A stretch of DNA of 64,000 nt from Chloroflexota bacterium. GTDB taxonomy: Bacteria; Chloroflexota; UBA11872; VXOZ01. Below are positions 31,755 to 40,521 of this stretch, piece by piece; the first letter of the stretch is position 1, and each line of letters starts with the position of its first letter. The stretch lies in NCBI GenBank assembly GCA_958295775.1, contig CATQHC010000003.1, positions 248,001 through 312,000 of the forward strand, given 5' to 3'. The notes under the pieces were generated by a model. The model did not search any database, was not told where the DNA came from, and saw only the letters and a program-made list of their open reading frames with translations. Both the position numbers and the translations under genes were made by a program.

Positions 31755-33017
31755 TCACACCGTTACCGGCGCGCGTTCCAGACCTTGAATTGCTGCTTCG
31801 AATGATTCTACGTGCGGGGCAACCTGAATCGTCAAGTCGAGTTGGTCGGAGACCGCCTCCTGCGCCTTGAGGCCGTTGCCCGTAACATATGCCACCGTGA
31901 CCTCGTCCGGCGCGATCTGGCCGCTCTCGGCCAATTTCTTGAGTGTCGCAATCGTCACGCCGCCTGCGGGTTCGGTAAAGACGCCTTCCGTCGATGCCAG
32001 CAGTTGAATTGCTTCCACCACCTCATCGTCGGTGACAGACTCGATGACGCCGCCGGTATCCTGCGCGATTTTCACGGCGTAGTAGCCGTCGGCGGGATTG
32101 CCGATCGCCAGCGAATGGGCAATGGTGGTCGGCATTTTCACGGGCCGGATGGCGGTGGTATTGGCGGCGTAAGCCTGCGCCACCGGACTGCACCCCTCGC
32201 CCTGGGCGCCGGAAATGCGCGTATGCGGCGTGCCTTCGAGCAGACCTACCCTGTACAGCTCGTTTAGCCCCTTGTAGACCTTGGTATAGAGCGAGCCGGA
32301 GGCGATGGGCGCCACGATGTGGTCCGGCGCGCGCCAACCCAATTGCTCCACCACCTCAAAGGCCAGCGTCTTCGAGCCTTCCGAATAGAAGGGCCGTATG
32401 TTGATGTTCACAAAGGCCCAGGAATAGCGGTCGGCAAGCTCGCTGCAGAGGCGGTTCAGTTCATCGTAGGTGCCCTCCACGGAGACCAGCGTCGCGCCGT
32501 ACACCGCCGCATTCACCACCTTGCCGTGCTCGACCGTATGGGGCAGGAAGACGTACGTGCGCAGGCCGTTGCGCACACCGGCGGCCGCAGTCGCGCTCGC
32601 CAGGTTGCCGGTGGAAGCGCAGGCAAACGTGTCGAACCCAAACTCTTTCGCCTTGGCGACGGCCACCGAGACCACCCGGTCCTTGAAAGAAAAGGTCGGG
32701 TTGACGCTATCGTTCTTGACGTAGAGTTCCTTCAGGCCCAGGGCCTTGCCCAAGTTGGGGGCGGGCTGCAAGGGCGTGAAGCCCACCCGCCAGTTCAGGT
32801 CTTCACCCTGCTCCACGGGCAGCAGGTCCTTATAGCGCCACAGCGAAACCGGCCCTTGGGCGATCTTTTCGCGGCTGGTTGTTTCGCGTATGGCGTCGTA
32901 GTCGTACTCGACTTCCAACGGGCCAAAACAAAAGGAACAGACATGTGTCGGCTGCACGGGATAGCGCTCCCCGCACTCCCGACACTTCAGTCCTCGTATT
33001 CTCTCCACATTGTTCAT
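31755..33017 (-). CDS. thrC: Threonine synthase
   Basis: A 420-residue PLP enzyme. The N-terminus has a zinc-ribbon-like pair, LKCRECGERYP and VCSFCFG, seen in one branch of threonine synthases. NPTFSFKDR near 110 carries the PLP Lys, ASTGNLASATAA the phosphate-binding loop. It converts O-phosphohomoserine to threonine; in the moaD-linked branch a different, sulfur-related reaction is possible, though the threonine-synthase active site looks intact. ATG 33017 has only weak purine content upstream. It is followed by the moaD-like gene after 26 bases. Confidence 0.92.
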   Translation of the reverse strand: MNNVERIRGLKCRECGERYPVQPTHVCSFCFGPLEVEYDYDAIRETTSREKIAQGPVSLWRYKDLLPVEQGEDLNWRVGFTPLQPAPNLGKALGLKELYVKNDSVNPTFSFKDRVVSVAVAKAKEFGFDTFACASTGNLASATAAAGVRNGLRTYVFLPHTVEHGKVVNAAVYGATLVSVEGTYDELNRLCSELADRYSWAFVNINIRPFYSEGSKTLAFEVVEQLGWRAPDHIVAPIASGSLYTKVYKGLNELYRVGLLEGTPHTRISGAQGEGCSPVAQAYAANTTAIRPVKMPTTIAHSLAIGNPADGYYAVKIAQDTGGVIESVTDDEVVEAIQLLASTEGVFTEPAGGVTIATLKKLAESGQIAPDEVTVAYVTGNGLKAQEAVSDQLDLTIQVAPHVESFEAAIQGLERAPVTV

Positions 33018-34125
33018 GATCCGGAGTCTCTCTTGCTGTGATTAGTGCTTCGCTTTGCCAATTCCCGGCATTGATATTTTGGGTGCCGCAACTTCCATTG
33101 CCGCAGAATCCTTCCCGTCTTGCCACTTTCTTGCTCCCGCTTCCGTATTGCCATTCTCTTGCTCCCTCACCCGTGATGCCCTACTCTTGCCCCTCTCCCG
33201 CTGGGAGAGGGTCGGGGTGAGGGTCTGCGGCTTGGCTGCGGGCCGTAAAGCCGGGCACAGTTGATTTTCAAAGAAGATGTGCGCAAAGAAAGTGCCCGCA
33301 ACGGGGCATACGCGGCAATCCGCCGGCGTCGGTCGTCAGCACGCGCCGGACTCCGCCAAGCCGCTCTTTTCCGTGCAGTGCGACCTGCACAACCGGCAAG
33401 CGCGCTCCAGGCAACACTTGCAGTGCGGCTGGCCGATTGTATTTATCTTTCAGCAATGTATCCATTAAATAAAAACAACCCCTTTCTCTTTCCTTATAGA
33501 GAGGGGTCGTATATCGCAATATATCCCCTTATCTTGCCCCAATGCGTATGGGGCCGGAATTGGCACCCTGGCGTGGACTAGACGTCGTCCACCGGGATGC
33601 CGGGCTTCACAGGGCCGTTTCCCTCCACCTCTCTTGATAAGGCACCGGTTATTCACTTGTTAATTGACGCAGGCTTCCGGCGCTACCGCCTTCTGCCCAC
33701 ACCTCAGACACGAATATCTTAACACAGCCCCGCAGCCTCGTCAACCGCCATATTTCCCAGACCCAACCTGAGCAAACCCACGTCAACAAGCAGTACAATT
33801 AACCATACCGTGTCTGATCACAAGTGGCGCCTAATGAGCGGCGGCCGTGCCTACTGTCCAACGTGCTTGCCCAAGGTGGGCGGCGGTTGCCGGCAAGCAA
33901 AGTACCTCGGTTTGATCGCTGGCAGGATCCTGCCTTGTGAAAAGGAAGGGTTGGGCCGGTGTGAAGCGAGGGTCAGACGGCAAGTATTCGGGGCCTGCCC
34001 ACGCAGCTCTGGATTTCAGCCCCGTATCAAGCACAAGGCAGGCTAATCACCGGAATGACGAGTATAGCATTAGGTCTCTGAGGGCATGCAAATGTTACAC
34101 CTCACACAGGGGAAGGAATCCGACA
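33018..34125. other. 1.1-kb gene-free stretch
   Basis: It contains a family D repeat at 33190-33224, an AT-rich stretch at ~33440-33560 with a CCCCTTTCTCT / AGAGAGGGG hairpin around 33478-33506, and the ribosome site (AAGGA) of the next gene. Short open frames have no family resemblance. I see no tRNA or conserved RNA. The size is large for this window and could hide a decayed gene. Confidence 0.5.
33190..33224. repeat. Dispersed inverted repeat, family D, copy 2
   Basis: CCCCTCTCCC and GGGAGAGGG pair, followed by TCGGGGTGAGGGT. Confidence 0.7.
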
Positions 34126-34836
34126 ATGCCAACCGAAAGACTACCTGTAGGGCTTGTTCCCGCCGGCAGTTCATTAGAATTCACAAATGACACCATTCCC
34201 ACTGCTCTACAAAAGGAGCACGCATTGGGACCCGGACACTGGGGCGTACTGCACGTATTCGAGGGCACCGTGCGTTTTGTGGACATTGCGTCCGGTGAGG
34301 AGAGCGAAGTTACGGCGCCGGACCACGTGATCATTCAGCCGGAGGCACCGCACAGATTGCGTGTCACAGGCCCGATCCGCTGCCGCATCGACTTCTTCAG
34401 AAAGCTGGAAGACGACGCCACCATGCGTACGCCGGGCAGCTTTGCCGAGGAGGAAGTGCGGCAGAGCTTCGCGCGCTGCGAGGCCGCCGGCGACTTCGCC
34501 GAGGCATTCTACACTACCTTCATAAATGCCTCGCCCGCGATTGCGCCGTTCTTTGCCCAGACGGAGTTTGGCCGCCAACGTAAGCTGCTGCGCGACTCCG
34601 TTTTCTTGATGGTGACGCACGACGTCTCCAACCCGGAGATGCGCGGTCTATTGGACAAACTTGGCGCTGTCCACAGCCGCGCCGGCCGCAACATCGCGCC
34701 TAAACTCTACGAGCTCTGGCTGGATAGCATCTGCCAGACGGTCAAAGTCCTCGATCCGGAGTGGAGCCAATCGCTCGAAGACCACTGGCGAGTGCGCCTG
34801 CGCGCGGGGATGCAGATCATCATGGCGGCGTATTAG
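34126..34836 (+). CDS. DUF1971 (TehB-like cupin) - globin fusion
   Basis: A 236-residue protein in two parts. Residues 1-~100 match DUF1971, a cupin-like domain often fused to or found near tellurite-resistance protein TehB: LPVGLVPAGSS, GHWGVLHVFEGTVRFVD and VIIQPEAPHRLRV. Residues ~108-236 are a globin of the single-domain/sensor type: FYTTFINASPAIAPFFAQTEFGRQR gives the CD-region Phe and E helix, and LGAVHSRAG holds the proximal His183. No transmembrane helix or signalling output domain is present. The ATG at 34126 has AAGGA about nine bases upstream. It should bind haem and sense or scavenge O2, NO or a ligand brought by the cupin. The gene is monocistronic. Confidence 0.82.
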   Translation: MPTERLPVGLVPAGSSLEFTNDTIPTALQKEHALGPGHWGVLHVFEGTVRFVDIASGEESEVTAPDHVIIQPEAPHRLRVTGPIRCRIDFFRKLEDDATMRTPGSFAEEEVRQSFARCEAAGDFAEAFYTTFINASPAIAPFFAQTEFGRQRKLLRDSVFLMVTHDVSNPEMRGLLDKLGAVHSRAGRNIAPKLYELWLDSICQTVKVLDPEWSQSLEDHWRVRLRAGMQIIMAAY

Positions 34837-34869
34837 AGGGCTGCGCAATCACTCTGCTCTCGGAGCGAC

Positions 34870-34998
34870 TTAATTAGACAACGCAGTCCAGTCGGCTCGC
34901 TTTGTAAAGAAATCTTCGCTTTGAAATCCGCTCTCGAATAGACCGCCGAGCACGTGCCGAAAGTTCTCTCCATCGACGAAGATGCACACTCGGACCAT
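34870..34998 (-). pseudogene. NYN-domain protein, N-terminal fragment
   Basis: The 42 codons read MVRVCIFVDGENFRHVLG and continue in the style of the first strand and helix of NYN (LabA/PIN-like) ribonuclease proteins, ending with RADWTALSN then a stop. Family members are several times longer. Nothing in any frame downstream (towards 34840) continues the domain before the globin gene. A broken remnant is the simplest reading. Confidence 0.7.
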
Positions 34999-35240
34999 TT
35001 TGCACACCATATGCAAAAGCGGCGAACGCGCAGTTCGCCGCATCGCCAAAAAGCGTTTAGGACGCACCTAGACGAAGCCTCGCTTTGATTGTATTTCAAC
35101 CGGCAGCTTGAGTTTATCGTTTCACGTTCATGTTCATTGTCTGGTCTGCCAATAGGCAAGTACCTAGCCTGCATGTCACCGCTTGTCTATGCTAGTATAC
35201 GGTATCCCAAATAGCGCAGCGGAGGAGGAAATCTTTCCCC

Positions 35241-36314
35241 ATGCAGGTGCAAATTACCGCGCCGATACATGGCGCGATCCTCAATCGGCATGACGGGCGG
35301 CAGGACGACGACGGATTGCACATCACGGTGCAGGGCGTGGTGAGCGAGGCCGATACGGTGACCGTGAACGGCGTGACGGCCACCATAGTCGGCGCCACGT
35401 TCACGGCGGACTTTACCCTGGTCGCCCACCAAACGGTGCTCACGGCCGTGGCGGAACGCGGCGGCGAGACGCTCACCCATGCCGTCACGGTGCTCTGGGA
35501 CCAACGTTCGTTCCCGCGCTACCGCTTCTCGCTGGATGACGACGTGTTGTTCCTGCGCGATATCGCCATGGAGCGGCCAAAGTCGCTCTTCGACAATTTC
35601 TACCTGGGGTTCATGCGCGACCTGCGCGACCGCTACGGCACCAAGACCCACATCAACATCTACTACGCCTACGAGGACTTCGACCTGCGGCAGATGCCGG
35701 ACACGTACAAGTCGGAGTGGCGCGACAACGCCGACTGGCTCCAGCTCTCGTTCCATGCCCGCGCCGACCATCCGCGCGATCCGTATAAGGAAGCGTCGGC
35801 AGAGAAGATTCTGACGGACTACCGGCTGGTGCGCGATGAGACGCTGCGCTTTGCGGGTGAGGAGAGCTGGTCGCTCTTTACAACAATTCACTGGGGCGAG
35901 GGCACCCGCCTGGGCTGCCGCGCGCTGCGCCAGGAGGGCATCTGGGGCCTGGCAGGCTACTTCATTCCCGCTCCCGACCTGCGCGTGAACTACTACCTGG
36001 ACGCCGCCACCACCGCGTACCTGCACAGCCACGACTATTGGATGGACTACAGCGAGGACATTCTGTTCGTCACCCACGACCAGGTCATTAACTCGCACAA
36101 GACGCCGGAAGCAGTAACGGCTCATCTGGATTCGGTTGGCCGGGACCCCCACCGCAGCGAGGTCATGGAGCTAATGGTCCACGAACAGTACTTCCGCAAA
36201 GAGCTGCCGCACTACCAGCCCAACGTGCCCGCCAAAACCGAGGCGGCCATCCGCTGGGCGACTGAACACGGCTACCAGTCGGTCCTGTACAACGAGGGCT
36301 TCCTGGGCACGTAG
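35241..36314 (+). CDS. Hypothetical protein, possible polysaccharide-deacetylase-like fold with N-terminal beta domain
   Basis: A 357-residue protein. Residues 1-~90 resemble an Ig/fibronectin-like beta domain (VTVNGVTATIVGATFTADF). Residues ~95-355 have features of a NodB-like barrel: FSLDDDVLFLRDIA supplies paired acids and LQLSFHARADHPRD a His, as in metal sites of polysaccharide deacetylases. The similarity is weak and the catalytic set is incomplete as far as I can see. There is no signal peptide. It is monocistronic, facing the MFS pair. The function is uncertain; a carbohydrate-related role is a guess. Confidence 0.65.
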   Translation: MQVQITAPIHGAILNRHDGRQDDDGLHITVQGVVSEADTVTVNGVTATIVGATFTADFTLVAHQTVLTAVAERGGETLTHAVTVLWDQRSFPRYRFSLDDDVLFLRDIAMERPKSLFDNFYLGFMRDLRDRYGTKTHINIYYAYEDFDLRQMPDTYKSEWRDNADWLQLSFHARADHPRDPYKEASAEKILTDYRLVRDETLRFAGEESWSLFTTIHWGEGTRLGCRALRQEGIWGLAGYFIPAPDLRVNYYLDAATTAYLHSHDYWMDYSEDILFVTHDQVINSHKTPEAVTAHLDSVGRDPHRSEVMELMVHEQYFRKELPHYQPNVPAKTEAAIRWATEHGYQSVLYNEGFLGT

Positions 36315-36371
36315 GGAGGCTCTCGCTAGGCCCTGCCGATCCGATTAGTCACGCTCGGCCCGCAAGGAATT

Positions 36372-36408
36372 CCCCTCACCCCGGCCCTCTCCCTCGAGGG
36401 AGAGGGAG
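36372..36408. repeat. Dispersed inverted repeat, family D, copy 3 (reverse)
   Basis: CCCCTCACCCCGG then CCCTCTCCC and GGGAGAGGG. With 36452-36473 in the opposite direction it could fold into a long hairpin. Confidence 0.65.
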
Positions 36409-36451
36409 TAATTCTTGCGCCGTTGGCTGAAGTTACGCAACGGTCTCCGGC

Positions 36452-36473
36452 GGGAGAGGGTTAGGGTGAGGGT
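36452..36473. repeat. Dispersed repeat, family D, copy 4 (half)
   Basis: GGGAGAGGGTTAGGGTGAGG, the right half of the family, facing the copy at 36372. Confidence 0.65.
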
Positions 36474-36521
36474 AAGTTTCTCTTGGATGCCGGGCGCGTG
36501 CCGCAGCTTCTGCAAGTCTCA

Positions 36522-37766
36522 TCAACCTGCCGCAGCAGTCTTGCTATCAGGCGCACGATGGTAGCCTCGTGCCACCAATATCGCCAGGAGGAACATAGGA
36601 ATCGTAACGCCTACGCACACGATGAACGGCAGTTGCAGGAAGACCGATGCCAACGCCCCGGAGATAAGCGTACCGGCCAGGATACCCAAGGCCCAGAAGA
36701 ACTCCGTTATGGCGATGAGGCGGCCCTGTTCTTCCCCTGAGCCGGCTTCCGCCACGAGTTTCGGGTAGAGACCGGAAAACCACCAAAGGCCCATATTCGC
36801 CAGCAAGCCGCTGGCGGCCAAACCCCATAGGTTATTGATGAGCAGCGTGGTAAGTACTGCGCCGCCCAGCACGAGCACCGCCGCCAAGCGCACCGGCCCA
36901 CTTCGACCATGCTTGTCCGCCGCCCAGCCGATGACGAGCTGGGTTGGACTGATGATGAAGAGAATGGCACTGGCGTAGAGACCCACAAACGTAACCGAAT
37001 CCGTGAGCCGGAAGAGCTGCAGCACCAGCAGCAGGTTCATGGTGCCGTAGAAATAAGTAGCGCAAAAGCGCAGTCCGCACAGGGAGAGAATTCTCGGGTC
37101 GCGCAGAAGCCCAAGGTAGTCCGAAAACGCAGCCCTCCGCTCTTCTGCACTTTCATCAGTGTCCGGTTCTTCGCGATCGGATTCAACTGAAGGCAGCAAC
37201 CATGCCGCGATCGGCACGATCACCAGACCGGATACGATGGCAATCAACCCCAGTGCGCCAAAGCCCCACGTATCTGCAATCGTACCGCCAAAGGCGCTGC
37301 CCACCGCCAAGGATACCGTTAGGCACAAGAAATACACCGCCCCGCCGATCCCCATCTGCACCAAAGGGAGGGCGCGTGCGAGGTAGGTGCGGCTGCCGAT
37401 GGTGGCGAATGAGAAGAGCAGGCCGTACACCGGCGCAATTAGGAGCAGCATTAGAGATGACTGCAAGCTCAACATGAGACCCACGGCGATCGCCCCGCAG
37501 AATCCCAACACCAGCGTCCACTTCGCGCCCAGACGGTCGGCCGACACGCCGCCGACGAGCAGCATGGCGCCGTAGACCGCCGTGTGGAGCGAGACGACAA
37601 TCGAGGTGAAGAAGGGCGGGCGCTCGAGGACTTTTTCCACAAAAACCGGCATGAGGCCGTGCGCCGGACTCATGAAGACAAAGTTCACGAACAAGAAGCC
37701 GAACATTATCAAGACTGATCGCCACGAGGCGAACCGGCCCATGCGCGCGCGCAAGTCTGCAACCAT
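36522..37766 (-). CDS. MFS transporter, downstream of a paralogous pair
   Basis: A 414-residue protein with 12 predicted helices and the MFS loop 2-3 motif GGVSADRLGAKW. Its layout (MPVFVEKVLERPPFFTSIVV opening, central loop of acidic residues near 195-205) is shared with the gene before it, so the two are paralogues. AGGAGG is 12 bases before ATG 37766. The gap between the two genes is 34 bases, so they form an operon. The substrate is unknown. The pair may work together or one may have arisen by recent duplication. Confidence 0.88.
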   Translation of the reverse strand: MVADLRARMGRFASWRSVLIMFGFLFVNFVFMSPAHGLMPVFVEKVLERPPFFTSIVVSLHTAVYGAMLLVGGVSADRLGAKWTLVLGFCGAIAVGLMLSLQSSLMLLLIAPVYGLLFSFATIGSRTYLARALPLVQMGIGGAVYFLCLTVSLAVGSAFGGTIADTWGFGALGLIAIVSGLVIVPIAAWLLPSVESDREEPDTDESAEERRAAFSDYLGLLRDPRILSLCGLRFCATYFYGTMNLLLVLQLFRLTDSVTFVGLYASAILFIISPTQLVIGWAADKHGRSGPVRLAAVLVLGGAVLTTLLINNLWGLAASGLLANMGLWWFSGLYPKLVAEAGSGEEQGRLIAITEFFWALGILAGTLISGALASVFLQLPFIVCVGVTIPMFLLAILVARGYHRAPDSKTAAAG

Positions 37767-37800
37767 TCGCTGTTCCTACCTCCTGCTCGTATTGTGTATT

Positions 37801-39033
37801 CTAGCCGGTTTCGAGTGCCGCCACAGGCTTGCCGGACACCAGCCGGTGACCGCCGCTCGCAACGAGCATAGCGATTAAGAGCGTGGGAATGTTGAGCCAC
37901 GCCGCCACCAGGAACGGCGCGCTCAGGTGGACGGTCAAGAGCGCGCCGGCGCCCAAAGCGCCCACCACCGCGCCAATGTTCCAAGCCATCTCCGTGACGG
38001 CGACGAGGCGGCCCTGTTCATCGTGCGCGCCGCTTTCGGCGACGAGGAGCGGAAAGAGGCCGGAGAGCCACCACGCGCCCAAGTGCCCGACGAAAGCCCC
38101 ACAGACAAGCCCCCAGACATCGTTAACGAAAATGGCCGCCAATACCGATCCGATGATTACAAGCACCGTAGACGCGAGAACCGGCAGGCCGCTGCCCCAC
38201 CGGTCGGCGGCCCAGCCCACCGGCATCATGGTGGTGCCGATTGCCAGCAGGCTCACCGCGTAGAAGAGCGCCGGCGCAACGGGAGAACCCGTCAAGCGCA
38301 GGAGTTGGATGCCAATTACCAGTTGCCCGGTGGCCCAATAGATTGTCGGCAAGCCGCGTAACAGAAGCAAGAGTTGCACTGAGCGGCGCTGTACCATCTG
38401 CCAATAGCTCCCCAGAGTGATGGGCTCGGCGCTCACAACCTTTGGCGTAACCGATGGCAACCAAAGCTGCGCGCCAAGAGCCGTGAGGAAGCCCAAAGCT
38501 ACGATAATTATGCCGGCGAGCGGAAAGCCCGACCTTGCGGCGATTATGCCAACGGCGGCGTTGCCGAGAGCTGCCCCCAACGTAAACCCGAGCTCATACA
38601 GGTTGCCGAGCAGTCCCATGCGCTTGAGCGGCACCGCCAGCACGAGATAGGCACGACTGCCGGCCGCGTGCAGCGCAAAGAAAGTGCCGGTGAGCGCCGC
38701 TACGAGCACGAGCTGCCAGACCTCCTGCGCGATCAGCAAGAAACCGGCAACCGCAGGCGTGAGCAAGCCGATGACAAACGTCCGCTTGGGACGAAACCGG
38801 TCTGCCAGAAAACCGCCAACCAATAGCATCACCCCAAAGACGACGTGAAACGTGGACTGCACGATGGAGGTGACGATTGGCGCCCCGGCCAACTCGCTCT
38901 CCACGTAGACCGGCAATTGCGCCCGCGGCGGATTGGCAGCGCCAACATTAAAGAAGAGGATGACAAAAAAGGCGGCCATCGCAACCCAGGTAAGGGCATA
39001 GACATTTCCGGACGACCGGGCCGTGGTTGCCAT
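37801..39033 (-). CDS. MFS transporter, upstream of a paralogous pair
   Basis: A 410-residue, 12-helix MFS protein with GGFLADRFRPKR in the loop 2-3 position. PVYVESELAGAPIVTSIVQSTFHVVFGVMLLVGG parallels the same region of the neighbour. I place the start at ATG 39033, where the first helix follows after about 12 residues; no strong ribosome site is seen, and a longer frame reaches 39105. It is the first gene of the two-gene operon. The substrate is unknown. Confidence 0.88.
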   Translation of the reverse strand: MATTARSSGNVYALTWVAMAAFFVILFFNVGAANPPRAQLPVYVESELAGAPIVTSIVQSTFHVVFGVMLLVGGFLADRFRPKRTFVIGLLTPAVAGFLLIAQEVWQLVLVAALTGTFFALHAAGSRAYLVLAVPLKRMGLLGNLYELGFTLGAALGNAAVGIIAARSGFPLAGIIIVALGFLTALGAQLWLPSVTPKVVSAEPITLGSYWQMVQRRSVQLLLLLRGLPTIYWATGQLVIGIQLLRLTGSPVAPALFYAVSLLAIGTTMMPVGWAADRWGSGLPVLASTVLVIIGSVLAAIFVNDVWGLVCGAFVGHLGAWWLSGLFPLLVAESGAHDEQGRLVAVTEMAWNIGAVVGALGAGALLTVHLSAPFLVAAWLNIPTLLIAMLVASGGHRLVSGKPVAALETG

Positions 39034-39391
39034 GCGCTGCGCTTGATAGGTCGGTGAAGGGGTTACATTGTGCGCAAGTGTACCCGTCCACTTGGCTGCG
39101 AGCAAGTTAACCGGGGAATCGAGCGCGGCTAGAGGCTATTGGGACCACCGGGTCCGCTGTGCGTGGAAAGAGGAGATTCCGTGCGCGGTGCGTGGCAATC
39201 CCGTTCGCGGCGAACGATTATCCCATTCGTGATGGGCGACCAACCGGTTCGTGGTGAAAGATCATCACGCGCGTGGCGGGCTTGCCTGTGCTGAGCTTGG
39301 CGAAGAATAGAATCCATATTGACGCTTGAGGTTCTGGCTTCCGCATATGCTACCGCCGGGACGACGAAACGAGGCATGTAGCTGCGGTAGG
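39034..39391. other. 358-base gene-free stretch
   Basis: It lies between the MFS operon start and the end of lipB, both on the minus strand, so it contains the MFS promoter region and lipB's 3' end. GCGTGGCGGGCTTGCC near 39270 recalls family C/B repeats but is degenerate. No gene is seen. Confidence 0.45.
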
Positions 39392-40192
39392 TTACCCGAA
39401 TACATCCGCTCTATCTGCGCCTGCCCCGTCAAGAATTTCCTCAAGCGTGGGCGGAGGTGCATCAAGGTAGTGGAGGGCGAAAACTTGTGCCAGGTGGTGC
39501 GCCACCCGCGCGCGGATGAACGACATGTCCACGGTACCGGCTACATGTATCCCAGAAGCCTCTTGCGAAGCAGACGTCTCCTGCAAAGCAGACGTCTCCT
39601 GCGAAGCAGACGACTCCTGCGAAGCAGACGTCATCTCAACCGCCGGCATGCCGCAGGGCACAATGTTGGAGAAGTAGCTGAGATCGGTGGTGACGTTTAG
39701 GGCAAAACCATGGCTGGTGATCCAGCGGCTGAAGCGCACGCCGATGGAGGCGATCTTGCGGTCAGCCACCCACACGCCCGTCTTCCCCGCAACACGCCCC
39801 GCCGGTATGCCGCACTCCCGCAGCGCATTGATGAGCGCCTGTTCGAGATCCCGCAGGTATCGGCGCACTTCACGGTCGCGCGGCCGCAGGTCGAGGATGG
39901 GATATCCCACCAATTGCCCCGGCCCGTGGTACGTCGCCAGCCCCCCGCGATCCACCGCCACCACCGTCGCCCCCAGCGACTCCAAGTGCTCCGGTGAAGC
40001 AAGCACCTCCTCGCTCTCACTCCCACGGCGACCTATCGTGTAGGTGTGAGGGTGCTCCAGCAGCAGCAGAACATCCGGAATCGTGCCCGCATGCCGTGCC
40101 TCTACCAAACGCCGTTGCAACTCCCATGCAGCGGGATACGGCACCCTGCCCAAGTCTACCAATGCGCAACTGTGTAGTTGCCCTGTTGTCAC
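39392..40192 (-). CDS. lipB: Octanoyltransferase LipB with an 18-base repeat insertion
   Basis: A ~266-residue lipoate-pathway enzyme that moves octanoyl from acyl carrier protein to a lipoyl domain. Family motifs: LLLEHPHTYTIGRRG, RGGLATYHGPGQLVGYP, VAGKTGVWVADRKIASIGVR (catalytic Lys) and NIVPCGMP (catalytic Cys). After that Cys, where the family continues directly, there is an inserted SASQE/TSALQE-type repeat of about 24 residues encoded by four 18-base units. I place the start at GTG 40192, overlapping the stop of hepT by four bases (GTGA), with GGAG upstream; TTG codons nearby are also possible. Its partner lipA lies 3 kb away. Confidence 0.92.
   Translation of the reverse strand: MTTGQLHSCALVDLGRVPYPAAWELQRRLVEARHAGTIPDVLLLLEHPHTYTIGRRGSESEEVLASPEHLESLGATVVAVDRGGLATYHGPGQLVGYPILDLRPRDREVRRYLRDLEQALINALRECGIPAGRVAGKTGVWVADRKIASIGVRFSRWITSHGFALNVTTDLSYFSNIVPCGMPAVEMTSASQESSASQETSALQETSASQEASGIHVAGTVDMSFIRARVAHHLAQVFALHYLDAPPPTLEEILDGAGADRADVFG
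39561..39632. repeat. Four tandem 18-base units in lipB
   Basis: Units start at 39561, 39579, 39597 and 39615, of the form TCCTGCGAAGCAGACGTC with one to two changes. The period is a multiple of three, so copy number can vary without frameshift. They encode the Ser/Ala/Gln/Glu insert. Confidence 0.9.
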
Positions 40193-40521
40193 AAGTCTTG
40201 TTGCTCCAGCGCCTCGACCAGCGAGGGCAAGTCCTCTTTCACCGTCTGCCAAACGACGTCATAGTCGATTTTGAAGTACTCATGCACCAGTTGGTTGCGC
40301 ATACCAATGACATCTCGCCATGGGATATCTGGGTGTTCTTGGCGGGTTTCTGAGGAGACTTGTCGCGCCGCCTCACCGGCAACACGCAGACACTCCACAA
40401 GGGCATTCGCTAACATGCGATCTGACTCTAAATCGGCGCGAGTCTTGCCATCAGCAAATGTGAGGGCCTCCTGTGCAGCTTCCAACATGTGCTGGAGCCG
40501 CACGCGGTCACGAACCTTCAT
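40189..40521 (-). CDS. hepT: HepT-like toxin (HEPN domain)
   Basis: A 110-residue HEPN protein. MRNQLVHEYFKIDY near residue 80 is the RX4HXY motif that forms the RNase site and whose Tyr is adenylylated by MntA to inhibit the toxin. The N-terminus (DRVRLQHMLEAAQEALTFADG) is typical. The start at ATG 40521 overlaps the end of the MntA-like gene by 14 bases, and its stop overlaps the start of lipB. The three genes would be translated together. Spurious starts up to 40551 exist. Confidence 0.9.
   Translation of the reverse strand: MKVRDRVRLQHMLEAAQEALTFADGKTRADLESDRMLANALVECLRVAGEAARQVSSETRQEHPDIPWRDVIGMRNQLVHEYFKIDYDVVWQTVKEDLPSLVEALEQQDL

Noticed and set aside
33261-33581. A 106-codon open frame in the large gap
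   Set aside because: Low-complexity start, no motif and no ribosome site; composition looks intergenic.
39561-39632. Possible CRISPR array
   Set aside because: Units are 18 bases with no spacers and lie in frame within lipB.
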